Assembly (NCBI GenBank): GCA_902774335.1
Contig: CACYHW010000009.1
Span: forward strand, 1-64,000
Source: an uncultured Bacteroidales bacterium
GTDB lineage: Bacteria; Bacteroidota; Bacteroidia; Bacteroidales; Bacteroidaceae
Direction: 5' to 3'
DNA: 64,000 bases
Both the position numbers and the translations under genes were made by a program. Of this stretch, positions 34,524 to 42,146 are shown in pieces. The stretch's first letter is position 1, and every line of letters begins with the position of its first letter. Under the pieces are notes generated by a model that was not told where the DNA came from, made no database searches, and worked only from the letters and a program-made list of their open reading frames with translations.

Positions 34524-34973
34524 ATGAAAAAAAGATTGTATATCCTTTCTTGTGTTGCTATGCTTGCTGTTGGTCTTGCATTGTATGCTAATAACACATC
34601 TACAGTAAAGTCTCTCACCGAGTCTACCGTTGAAGCTCTATCCCAGGATGGAGATAATGGTAGTGGCAATAATGCAAACAATGTTGACTATGCCAATGAG
34701 AAGTTTGGTACTGCTCCATATGTCGTTTTTAATGATGCTGTATCGCATATTCTTATAATAGGTAATGCCGAAAATAAAACAAACGCTAAAGGAAAACCTA
34801 TTAATAATTGTAATTTCAAAGTTGGTGGTACTTGTAGAATGAACACTAATTCTACTTGTTCGTATATTGCTGAAATAAAAGATTTGATTTGTGATGTTTT
34901 ACGTGCAGCAGGTGGCTTAGCACAAGCATTGTCATCCAGTATAGCACAATATCTTATAAGTAAGTTTAAGTAA
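34524..34973 (+). CDS. NVEALA-type secreted peptide precursor, copy A
   Basis: The 149-residue product has a basic start (MKKR), a hydrophobic stretch to about residue 21, a likely signal peptidase site after LYA (22), and the segment STVEALSQD at 34-42. That segment resembles the NVEALA signature of a Bacteroidales family of small secreted proteins; here the motif is relaxed. The C-terminal half has four cysteines (96, 104, 112, 123), which could form disulfides, and an Ala/Ser-rich end. The family's function is unknown. It leads cassette A and is followed by a long hairpin before the next gene. Cysteine 10 sits in a lipobox-like ILSC but too close to the N-terminus for a normal lipoprotein. 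Confidence 0.7.
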   Translation: MKKRLYILSCVAMLAVGLALYANNTSTVKSLTESTVEALSQDGDNGSGNNANNVDYANEKFGTAPYVVFNDAVSHILIIGNAENKTNAKGKPINNCNFKVGGTCRMNTNSTCSYIAEIKDLICDVLRAAGGLAQALSSSIAQYLISKFK

Positions 34974-34982
34974 TTTGAAAGG

Positions 34983-35019
34983 ACTGACTATCGTGAGACT
35001 TATATTCACGATAGTCAGT
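34983..35019 (+). other. Intercistronic 14-bp hairpin after peptide A
   Basis: ACTGACTATCGTGA (34983-34996) and TCACGATAGTCAGT (35006-35019) pair perfectly around a 9-nt loop. The following bases are only weakly T-rich (TAATCTTTAATG). It may act as a partial terminator or protect the 3' end of the peptide mRNA. Cassette B has an equivalent hairpin at the same place. Confidence 0.8.
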
Positions 35020-35047
35020 TAATCTTTAATGATTTAGTTACAGTAAT

Positions 35048-36217
35048 ATGAATATAGTTCAGTTTTGTTTAAAGCCCCATAGTTTTATTACTATATCTTT
35101 TTTATCAGTAATGCTATTGTGGGGATGTAATCAACACAAATATAGTGTTGTAGACTTGGATGTAGTGGAGGAACTAGAATTGAATCTGCAAACGTCAGAA
35201 GTAGATATTATACCTATAAAATGTTCTGTTCCAATGGATGGAATATATAGAATGGTTGAAAATGGAGAATACACATTTCTTCTTGGTAATCAAGGCGATG
35301 TAATATATTGTATGCAAGGAGATACGGTCGTTTCTATTCTTAATGCAAAAGGACGTGGATATGGAGAATACATTCAAATAAATGATTTTGTTTATGATGA
35401 AAGATCTTCTTTATTATATGTTAATGCTGATAAGAAAATAATGAAGTACAATGTCCCATCGATGTCTTTTGTAGGTTCTTTTGATATAGATTTCTCTTGT
35501 GATGGTATGATTGTTCTCAACAATGAAGAATTATTAGTCAATTGCAGTTTTTGGGAAGATAAAGAATACAAAGAAGTGTATAGAGGACTATGTGTGGTTT
35601 CTACAATTAATGGAGAAATAGTGAAACGTTGTTATGAATTAGGTGGATATGGAGATTTTTGTTTCTTAACTCGTGATATGTCAAGAATCAATGGTGATAT
35701 AGTTGTAGTTGTTAACGATTTGTATAGCAGCAAAATAATAAAATTTGATGAAAAGACTTATTCATTTGAAACGATAGAATCGTTTGTTGTAACTCCAAAA
35801 TGGAGAGTTCCAAAGAAAATTGCAAAAAACTTAGAAAAACGTCATCTTACGCTAAAAAACGATTATTACGACCAAAAAGTCTACTGTAAAGGTTTCCATT
35901 ACCCTTCATTGTTTGATACAAAGACTATTTGTTGGTGTTTTCCAGAGGAATATGAAATATCAAGGGAAGTAGCAATTATCAAATGTGGTGATAGCTTAGT
36001 ATGTAGGTCGTATAAGATACCAGGAACTAACATAGATGTTAATCCTTATTATGTAAAGGGTAACACATTTGTCGAAATAGTTGAAGATGAAGCTGAGTCA
36101 ATCATTGATGATTGGGATGAGTTGTCTCCGTTAGGAAGGGAGATTTATGAGACTATGAAAGCACAACCTTTCAATAATCCGGTTTTATTGTCATTTACTG
36201 TTGATAAAGGTTTGTAA
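35048..36217 (+). CDS. 6-bladed beta-propeller lipoprotein, copy A
   Basis: The 389-residue protein has a signal peptide with lipobox LWGC (C27), so it is a predicted lipoprotein. The rest is beta-rich with repeated strand pairs typical of six-bladed propellers. One segment, NAKGRGYGEYIQINDFVYDE near residue 98, fits the G-x-G-x-x-E-[YF] pattern of the Bacteroidales propeller family that neighbours NVEALA genes. Function is unknown; propellers commonly bind ligands or partner proteins. It follows peptide A after the hairpin and is 4 bp upstream of the CxxC protein start. The gene is AT-rich compared with genes left of 33 kb. Confidence 0.75.
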   Translation: MNIVQFCLKPHSFITISFLSVMLLWGCNQHKYSVVDLDVVEELELNLQTSEVDIIPIKCSVPMDGIYRMVENGEYTFLLGNQGDVIYCMQGDTVVSILNAKGRGYGEYIQINDFVYDERSSLLYVNADKKIMKYNVPSMSFVGSFDIDFSCDGMIVLNNEELLVNCSFWEDKEYKEVYRGLCVVSTINGEIVKRCYELGGYGDFCFLTRDMSRINGDIVVVVNDLYSSKIIKFDEKTYSFETIESFVVTPKWRVPKKIAKNLEKRHLTLKNDYYDQKVYCKGFHYPSLFDTKTICWCFPEEYEISREVAIIKCGDSLVCRSYKIPGTNIDVNPYYVKGNTFVEIVEDEAESIIDDWDELSPLGREIYETMKAQPFNNPVLLSFTVDKGL

Positions 36218-36221
36218 GATT

Positions 36222-36776
36222 ATGTTTATACTTAGAGTTTTTGCAGGTTTCTTGAGCGTGGTACTTTACGTTCTATTTGGTTTTTTAATATTTACGGTAT
36301 CAACTCTTCTATTGGTGCAAAAAGATATTAGTGAAAGACAGCAAAAGCCGGCGATGGTAACAACTGCTGATAGTTGTTCTTTTGATGCATCGATTCAGAT
36401 TATGGATTTATGTCAGGGTGGAGGAGTAATGGTATATCTGGAATCGCAGTCGTGTGCATCGTGCACATCGAAAGCATTAAAACCTATTACGGACTTTCTA
36501 ATTGATTCAATTGGTTTGGAAAAGCCTGTTTTGGTGTATCACATGAAATCGGACTCGGATCTGACAAAGATTGATGAATATCATGAGTGGTTTGGTGACA
36601 GTTATAATGTAATTGTGTCATCTGATGATTCCATTAGGATTAAGAATGATTGGATGATGTTTTCCACTGGAGTTTGGGGTTTTGTGACAGATTCTCTAAA
36701 CAGAGTTGAATATGGAGGATTCCTTTATGCCGATCAGTTTTTTGAGACCTGTAAGAACCATTTTGACCCAATATGA
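36222..36776 (+). CDS. Membrane-anchored thioredoxin-like protein with CASC motif, copy A
   Basis: I chose the ATG at 36222, four bases after the upstream stop, giving 184 residues, the same length as the cassette B counterpart; an overlapping start at 36201 is possible. Residues about 3-33 form one transmembrane anchor. The soluble part has a CxxC motif, C78-A-S-C81, after a predicted strand (GVMVYLESQSCASC), as in thioredoxin-like folds, and a later strand ending VWGFVTDSLNRVEYGG. It is probably a periplasmic thiol-disulfide protein that could handle cysteines of the peptide, but this is inference. It overlaps the next gene by 4 bp (ATGA). Confidence 0.65.
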   Translation: MFILRVFAGFLSVVLYVLFGFLIFTVSTLLLVQKDISERQQKPAMVTTADSCSFDASIQIMDLCQGGGVMVYLESQSCASCTSKALKPITDFLIDSIGLEKPVLVYHMKSDSDLTKIDEYHEWFGDSYNVIVSSDDSIRIKNDWMMFSTGVWGFVTDSLNRVEYGGFLYADQFFETCKNHFDPI

Positions 36777-38368
36777 GGATTCTGAACATTGTTGACGGGC
36801 TGTTTGTCCTCTTGAGTGTGGCATTGATATATGCTGCATACGGTTCCTTTCAAACAGGTAGCAGCGTAATCGTGGTTCTGATAGAGCCGTTTTTAATGGC
36901 TTACTGTCTGTTCAGGATCATGTTTGGACTGAGCCATAAATGGAGTTCATTCGTTTTTATATGGGTTATCGCTACTCTATGTGTATATCAGGAGTATTTG
37001 GGTTATAGTCAGTTGTTGACTAATTTGGGTAAGAACAACGGCCAGGATATTTGTGTGGGATCGTTTTCAAATTCGGGTCCGTATGGTGGTTTCCTGGCCG
37101 TTTGTTCAACCCTGTTGGTGGCAGCATATTTCAAAGAACCTCGCAAATGGATCAAAATAACGTATATCGTAATTGCGGGACTTGCTCTTATTCTGCTGCC
37201 ATGTACTTTAAGCCGAGCCTCAATCCTGTCATTCGGAATAGCTATGCTAGTCCTGGGATTAAGGAACAAAAGGGTGGTGGCTTTGTTGCGAAGATACTGG
37301 ACCTATATAACTATAGCTGCGGTAATGATATGCGTGGGAGCGTACATTTACAAGAAACCTTCGGCCGATGGCCGGCTGCTGATGGCAAGAGTGGGCCTGA
37401 GAATGATCAAGGAGAATGGTTGGCATGGGGTAGGATTGGGCAATTACTCGGGAGCTTACGGCAGGGCTCAGGCCGGATTGTTTGAGGAATACCTGTATGA
37501 CGAAGCAGGGAACTTTAAAACAGATAATATTCCGGAGAGAGTCCGCATGGTAGCCGATTGTCCAACTTATGCCTTCAACGAGTATCTCAGGATGGGGATC
37601 GAAGCCGGTCCGGTGGCAATGATTGTTTTTATTCTACTTATTGTTGCAGCTTTGGTCCAGCTATACAAAAGTGACAGTTACTGGTTATATCCTCTGATAT
37701 GCATGTCGGTTTTCGCTTTCTTCTCTTATCCGCTTGAGATAGATATGCTCGTATTTATGTCAGTACTATTTCTGGCATCGGCCAATAATGAGTGTGACAA
37801 AAGACTTGGAACATCGGCGTTCTTTGTGTTTTTATGCGTGTTTTTGGGATCACAGTATATTGATAAATATGGTCAGAATGGGCTTGACAGGGGATTTAAT
37901 CCTTATTCTGTCAGTATGAAAAGTTTGTGCTCCAGTAGGGCCAGGCGTATCATTGTTAATGAACAGAAATGGATGGATCAAACAACATATGATGCTTCCA
38001 CATTGTTTATTTACGGAAGGTTTTTAAATCAAAACGGCAATTATGAACTGAGTGATTCGGTTCTTATGGTTGGGGCCGAACACAGCAATGATCCTATGTT
38101 CTGGAATGTGATGGGAAACAACAGCCTTGCTTTGGGCAAGTACCGTGAAGCCGAGCTGCGATACAAATATGCATTCAGTATGGTGCCAAACCGTCTTTAC
38201 CCGCTCTGCCTGTTGGCCAAACTGTATTATGCCCAGGGAGATACTCTGCATTTTATGGAAATGGCAGGCATTATCAGATCTTTCAAGGCAAAGGTGGAGT
38301 CTCAAAACACATCGCTTTTACGTGATGAAATCGCTGTTTTGGAATCAGAAATAACCTATTCACGATAA
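36773..38368 (+). CDS. O-antigen ligase-like membrane protein with TPR tail, copy A
   Basis: The 531-residue protein has about ten membrane segments up to residue 365, then a soluble tail with a TPR-like pair (FWNVMGNNSLALGKYREAE, 441-459). The membrane part resembles the Wzy/WaaL family, with SFSNSGPYGGFLAVCST (near 97), KKPSADGRLL (near 197) and GWHGVGLGNYSGAYG (near 217). The ligase His usually found in AHNxYL is replaced: the segment reads ADCPTYAFNEYL. In the family, these proteins join lipid-linked glycans to an acceptor or polymerise them. Its paralogue at 46608-48185 shares all of these segments. The acceptor here could be a peptide or surface polymer; unproven. Confidence 0.72.
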   Translation: MRILNIVDGLFVLLSVALIYAAYGSFQTGSSVIVVLIEPFLMAYCLFRIMFGLSHKWSSFVFIWVIATLCVYQEYLGYSQLLTNLGKNNGQDICVGSFSNSGPYGGFLAVCSTLLVAAYFKEPRKWIKITYIVIAGLALILLPCTLSRASILSFGIAMLVLGLRNKRVVALLRRYWTYITIAAVMICVGAYIYKKPSADGRLLMARVGLRMIKENGWHGVGLGNYSGAYGRAQAGLFEEYLYDEAGNFKTDNIPERVRMVADCPTYAFNEYLRMGIEAGPVAMIVFILLIVAALVQLYKSDSYWLYPLICMSVFAFFSYPLEIDMLVFMSVLFLASANNECDKRLGTSAFFVFLCVFLGSQYIDKYGQNGLDRGFNPYSVSMKSLCSSRARRIIVNEQKWMDQTTYDASTLFIYGRFLNQNGNYELSDSVLMVGAEHSNDPMFWNVMGNNSLALGKYREAELRYKYAFSMVPNRLYPLCLLAKLYYAQGDTLHFMEMAGIIRSFKAKVESQNTSLLRDEIAVLESEITYSR

Positions 38369-38400
38369 TTTGTCTTTTTAATGATTTCATTGTACTTTTG
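38369..38400 (+). promoter_or_regulatory. Putative promoter of the TPR/HTH regulator
   Basis: TTTG (38369-38372) and TACTTTTG (38393-38400) are separated by 20 bp, a full match to the Bacteroidetes promoter. The regulator ATG lies 62 bp downstream, so it has its own promoter within the island. Confidence 0.65.
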
Positions 38401-38462
38401 ATGCTGGTTCATTAATGGGAATCCGGTTTTCCGGATGCTGTTAATATAGTTGCTCATAGTCT

Positions 38463-40160
38463 ATGAATAGTGATAGGTTTGTAAAGATATGGGCTGCAGT
38501 TGTGGCTGTCGCATTGTTTGCAGTTACAGGATGTAGCCGAATTAATGACGGAAAAATAAGGAGCGGCAGCGCAATTGACGCTCTTATGAATAATGTCGAA
38601 TCTATAATTAACAGTGATGCCGAATTAGCGGACTCACTGATGAATCTGATAGATTCCAATAGTTTAAGAGGAAAGGAACGCAAGGCCCGTTACGCGCTTT
38701 TATATTCAGAGGCACAGTTTAAGAACTACCAGCCGTTTACCAGCGATTCCCTTATCCTGACGGCTGCCCGCTATTACTCCATAAGCAATAATCTGGATAA
38801 CAGATTCCTTTCCTATTACTATCTTGGTTGCGCCTATATGGAGCTCAAGCAATTTACGGATGCGGCTGTAGCTCTTGCGCAGGCCGAGATGCTGGTCAAT
38901 GTAATTGACAATGATTATTGGAAAGGATTGTTGTATACACAATTGGGAGACCTGTTCAATGAATCATACGATTATCATCGTGCCGAAGAGTATTTCCGAA
39001 AGAGTGCCGATTATTTTGAAAAAGCGGGAAAGGAAGCCCATCATATATATGCATTGTATGATATAGCAAGATGCAAAAATGATTTACATGACTATCATAA
39101 AGGGGATTCATTGTTGAAAGTTATAGAAAAGTGGGCTATTCAGAATGACGATACTGATTTGTGTTCAAGCATTGTTTACGACAGGCTGTTCTGTTCCTTG
39201 TTTCTTAAGGATTCCGACTTTTCATCCGATGTTTTTAAAGATAATATCACCAAGGCACAATATAACTATGAACGTGTAAACTATCTTGAGTTGATGGCTT
39301 TGTACCATAACTCGATAAAAGATTTTGCTCAATCGGACTCGTATCTGCAGGAAGCATGGAATTGTAAGCTTTCTGCAAGAGATTCAATTTATCTCAGTTA
39401 TGTCAGTTTCTTACTTGCAGACAGCCGAGGACAGGCTGACAAATCATTGGAGTATTACCGCAATTATATTTCTCTGCAGAATGAAAGCTTAAGGAAGGTT
39501 TTAAACCAACCTATTTTGGGCGTCCAGAAAGAGCATTACAGGGTCTTTGCCGAGAATGAACAGCTCAAAAACAGGCATGCGCGTACTACACTTGTTCTCT
39601 GTGTGCTGATTTTCATGCTTATTATAGTGATAGTGATGGTTACCTATCATTATAAAAAGAAACATATGCAGGAACAACTTTATGATTCACTTGCGGTTGT
39701 AGAGGAGCTTTCGGCCATAAACCACATAAATACAGACAAGATAGAGCATCTCAAGAATGAGGTCCGCCGCCAGTTCCGCGAGCGTCATGATATGTCAAAC
39801 CGCCTCTATTCAATGTATTTTGACTCGGAGAGTCAGGATAAGATCACAAAACAGCAACTTAAGGTTACCATAAACGGACTTATTAAGGATTATACGGCTC
39901 CGGAGAATGTCAAGAAACTTGACGGACTCATTGACGAGTCTTACGATGGCATAATGACCCGCCTGTCCGCTCAGGATTTCGGACTTACTGAAAAGGAACT
40001 TCAGTTGCTTCGATTCTCGTTTGCCGGTCTGTCATCAAAATCAGTAAGTGTTATCATTAATGAGACTCCGCAAAACATCTATCAGTTAAAATCGCGTCTT
40101 TTGAAGAAAGTCAAGCGCAATTCGGAGGAATTGTGGGAAACATTAAATAACATTTGGTAG
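38463..40160 (+). CDS. Membrane-spanning TPR regulator with C-terminal LuxR-like HTH
   Basis: The 565-residue protein starts with a signal segment with lipobox-like VTGC (C24). Residues about 40-350 are helical TPR-like repeats (YYYLGCAYMELKQFTDAAVA). One transmembrane segment lies near 375-397 (LVLCVLIFMLIIVIVMVTY). A coiled coil follows (400-450). The C-terminus (about 505-560, FGLTEKELQLLRFSFAGLSS) resembles the LuxR-type DNA-binding helix-turn-helix. The layout implies a periplasmic sensing half and a cytoplasmic DNA-binding half in one chain. Such proteins are common beside DUF3244 genes. Likely it senses an envelope signal and controls island genes; targets are unknown. Confidence 0.78.
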   Translation: MNSDRFVKIWAAVVAVALFAVTGCSRINDGKIRSGSAIDALMNNVESIINSDAELADSLMNLIDSNSLRGKERKARYALLYSEAQFKNYQPFTSDSLILTAARYYSISNNLDNRFLSYYYLGCAYMELKQFTDAAVALAQAEMLVNVIDNDYWKGLLYTQLGDLFNESYDYHRAEEYFRKSADYFEKAGKEAHHIYALYDIARCKNDLHDYHKGDSLLKVIEKWAIQNDDTDLCSSIVYDRLFCSLFLKDSDFSSDVFKDNITKAQYNYERVNYLELMALYHNSIKDFAQSDSYLQEAWNCKLSARDSIYLSYVSFLLADSRGQADKSLEYYRNYISLQNESLRKVLNQPILGVQKEHYRVFAENEQLKNRHARTTLVLCVLIFMLIIVIVMVTYHYKKKHMQEQLYDSLAVVEELSAINHINTDKIEHLKNEVRRQFRERHDMSNRLYSMYFDSESQDKITKQQLKVTINGLIKDYTAPENVKKLDGLIDESYDGIMTRLSAQDFGLTEKELQLLRFSFAGLSSKSVSVIINETPQNIYQLKSRLLKKVKRNSEELWETLNNIW

Positions 40161-40195
40161 ATTATCATACAAAATAGGGTGTAAAAACCATCTTT

Positions 40196-40230
40196 TTGGG
40201 GCGTGTCAGATAAAAAGTAAAACGCCCCAA
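40196..40230 (+). other. Hairpin after the regulator gene
   Basis: TTGGGGCGT (40196-40204) and ACGCCCCAA (40222-40230) pair perfectly with a 17-nt loop. It is 36 bp after the regulator stop. No T-run follows, so it is more likely an RNA-stabilising hairpin than a terminator. Confidence 0.6.
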
Positions 40231-40247
40231 TACAAATAACTGAATAT

Positions 40248-40295
40248 TAGGCAATTACAAAGTCGCTTGTCAGACTTATAATTGCCTATTTTTTT
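40248..40295 (+). terminator. Intrinsic terminator between regulator and DUF3244 gene
   Basis: TAGGCAATTA (40248-40257) pairs with TAATTGCCTA (40279-40288), with an inner AAGTC/GACTT stem, followed by seven T residues (40289-40295). The T tract is also part of the -33 element of the next promoter, so one unit ends and the next begins on shared bases. Confidence 0.85.
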
Positions 40296-40324
40296 GGCTG
40301 TAAGTCTGGGAGGTCCTATCTTTG
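40293..40324 (+). promoter_or_regulatory. Putative promoter of the DUF3244 gene
   Basis: TTTG (40293-40296) and TATCTTTG (40317-40324) are separated by 20 bp, an excellent match to the Bacteroidetes promoter. The start ATG at 40351 gives a short leader of about 20 nt. Confidence 0.7.
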
Positions 40325-40350
40325 CACTGAACCTAATCACTTAAATGTTT

Positions 40351-40746
40351 ATGAAAAAGAACCTGAAGTTATTCCTGTTGATGTTGCTGGCATTGATGAC
40401 CAGCTTACCTACTGTAGTCTTGGCAGATGATGATGAACCCGAACCGGATGATATTCCAATCGTACCGTATCCCCGTATCAAGATTCCTCGCCCGCGTGCA
40501 CGCGCGTTAAATGTTGAGGTATATCCTGAGTGCTCGTACTACAATGGTGTAGTAACAATATCGGCTGAGCCTGACATTACTGGTATCAGCGCCGAGGTGG
40601 AGGACTTGGAAGGCGGACAGGTATGGTCAGATTCCAGTGTTGGCAACATTCTTGTTTTAGAGGTGTCTACCGATCCGGGTTCATATAGCCTGTTACTGAC
40701 ACTTTCAAACGGAAAAAGCTACTACGGAGAATACTCCATACAATAA
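40351..40746 (+). CDS. DUF3244-type secreted small protein
   Basis: The 131-residue product has a clear signal peptide (MKKNLKLFLLMLLALMTSL, with VLA before DDDEPE). An acidic and then Pro/Arg-rich segment follows (PRIKIPRPRARALN). The C-terminal 75 residues are beta-rich (YYNGVVTISAEPDITGISAE, YYGEYSIQ) and match the Ig-like pattern of DUF3244 proteins, which Bacteroidales encode next to TPR/HTH regulators. It is probably secreted and of unknown function. The ATG at 40351 is preferred over one two codons upstream. It has its own promoter and precedes the transglutaminase-like genes. Confidence 0.75.
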   Translation: MKKNLKLFLLMLLALMTSLPTVVLADDDEPEPDDIPIVPYPRIKIPRPRARALNVEVYPECSYYNGVVTISAEPDITGISAEVEDLEGGQVWSDSSVGNILVLEVSTDPGSYSLLLTLSNGKSYYGEYSIQ

Positions 40747-40796
40747 AAAATCAGTTCAGTTATTTATTTAGGTTAATATTAATTTGAAGTGTGGAG

Positions 40797-42146
40797 ATGA
40801 AAAATCTTCATTGGACCTCCTTGTTTGCAGCAACAGTCGTGATGATGGGTTGCGTACGAGGCTCACACATTGATGAGATTCTTGATTCAGCCGGCTCCAA
40901 CAGAATAGAGTTGGAGACCGTGCTGAACCATTATCGTACGGTTGATCCGAATCCGGATAAACTCCGTGCGGCCGAGTTTCTGATAGAGAACATGCCTGCT
41001 CATTACTCATATGCCGGCAATGATATCTACCGATACTATGATAGTGCAGCAAAGATCTTGGCCGACAAGTCATTAACCCCGGAACAGCATCGCGACAGCC
41101 TTCTTGTAATAACTGATAGGGAATTCCGGGAACTGCCTAACCATACCGTGCCTGATGCACAGATAATAAAGGCGGATTTTCTGATAGCGAACATTGACAA
41201 GTCTTATGCCCAGTGGGATACCTGTGCGTGGGCCAGTCAGATAACTTTTGACGAGTATCTGGAGTGGCTTCTTCCGTACAAGGTAATGGAATTACAGGAA
41301 CTTGATGCCTGGCGTGATACATTACTTGCACATTTTGGCAGTGGCCTTGAGCACCCCATCAAAAACGATGTGGAGTATAATACGACAATTGCTACGGCCG
41401 ACATGCTCCGCAATGATGCATATCATGGCCTGAACCGCTATGGTCTCTATACCCGTGCCGGTTTGCCATTGATAAATGCACACCTTTTTGTAGCTCAGAC
41501 ATTTGGCGATATTCCAGATTATGCCAGAACTGCGGTACTCGTTTTCCGCAGCGCAGGTGTACCGGCCGTGCTTGACGAGACACCGGTAGGCAGTCGAGGA
41601 ACCGCAGCAACACATTGGTACGTTATCTATTCGGACCGTGGTGAACAGCTGACATCCGAGTGGGATCTTGCTACACAGATCGGAGGCAGTTTCTTCCCTT
41701 ATGATCGTGGTCCCAAGGTGTACAGAAATACTTATGCCATCAATCAGGAACGTTGGGAGTACAGAAAGAATGCCAAGTATCAGTATCCGTTTGAGTTAGG
41801 CAAGAAAGATGTCACTTCGCAGTATTTCTTAACCAGCAACCTGTCCATTCCCATAGAAAAGGGCGTAAAGAAACAGCTTAAAGACAAATATGTCTACATA
41901 GCATCGGCAGTGCGTAATGATGAGAATCCATGGAAGATAGTGGATTTTGGAGTCATCAGACACGGCAAGGCCGAATTCCATGACATGGGCCGTGAAGTAC
42001 TCTACCAGGTTATGGGCTATAACGGTAAAGAACTAATTCCAATAATTGAACCATTTATCCTGCACAAGGACTCCCGTATTGAGTACGTGAGCGCAGACAC
42101 TCTCAGTTCGGGCAGTCTTGATAAATGGAAAAACAACTCCTTATGA
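40797..42146 (+). CDS. Transglutaminase-like lipoprotein, catalytic Cys absent (copy 1)
   Basis: The ATG at 40797 gives 449 residues with lipobox MMGC (C19); a GTG two codons earlier is less likely. The protein shares its whole architecture with copy 2 (LPYKV, DAWRDTL, VFRS, DRG landmarks). In copy 2 the active-site segment is TYGSCYDY; here it is TFGDIPDY, so the catalytic cysteine is Ile (I239). The histidine segment is THWYV instead of HSWYT, so the conserved His is Thr with His in the next position. It is therefore probably not a thiol enzyme and may bind a substrate or partner. Its stop overlaps copy 2 (ATGA). Confidence 0.78.
   Translation: MKNLHWTSLFAATVVMMGCVRGSHIDEILDSAGSNRIELETVLNHYRTVDPNPDKLRAAEFLIENMPAHYSYAGNDIYRYYDSAAKILADKSLTPEQHRDSLLVITDREFRELPNHTVPDAQIIKADFLIANIDKSYAQWDTCAWASQITFDEYLEWLLPYKVMELQELDAWRDTLLAHFGSGLEHPIKNDVEYNTTIATADMLRNDAYHGLNRYGLYTRAGLPLINAHLFVAQTFGDIPDYARTAVLVFRSAGVPAVLDETPVGSRGTAATHWYVIYSDRGEQLTSEWDLATQIGGSFFPYDRGPKVYRNTYAINQERWEYRKNAKYQYPFELGKKDVTSQYFLTSNLSIPIEKGVKKQLKDKYVYIASAVRNDENPWKIVDFGVIRHGKAEFHDMGREVLYQVMGYNGKELIPIIEPFILHKDSRIEYVSADTLSSGSLDKWKNNSL

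Noticed and set aside
34551-34556. Peptide A and B as lipoproteins (ILSC and LLGC with Cys10)
   Set aside because: The cysteine is only ten residues from the start and hydrophobic sequence continues after it, so a normal lipoprotein signal is unlikely.
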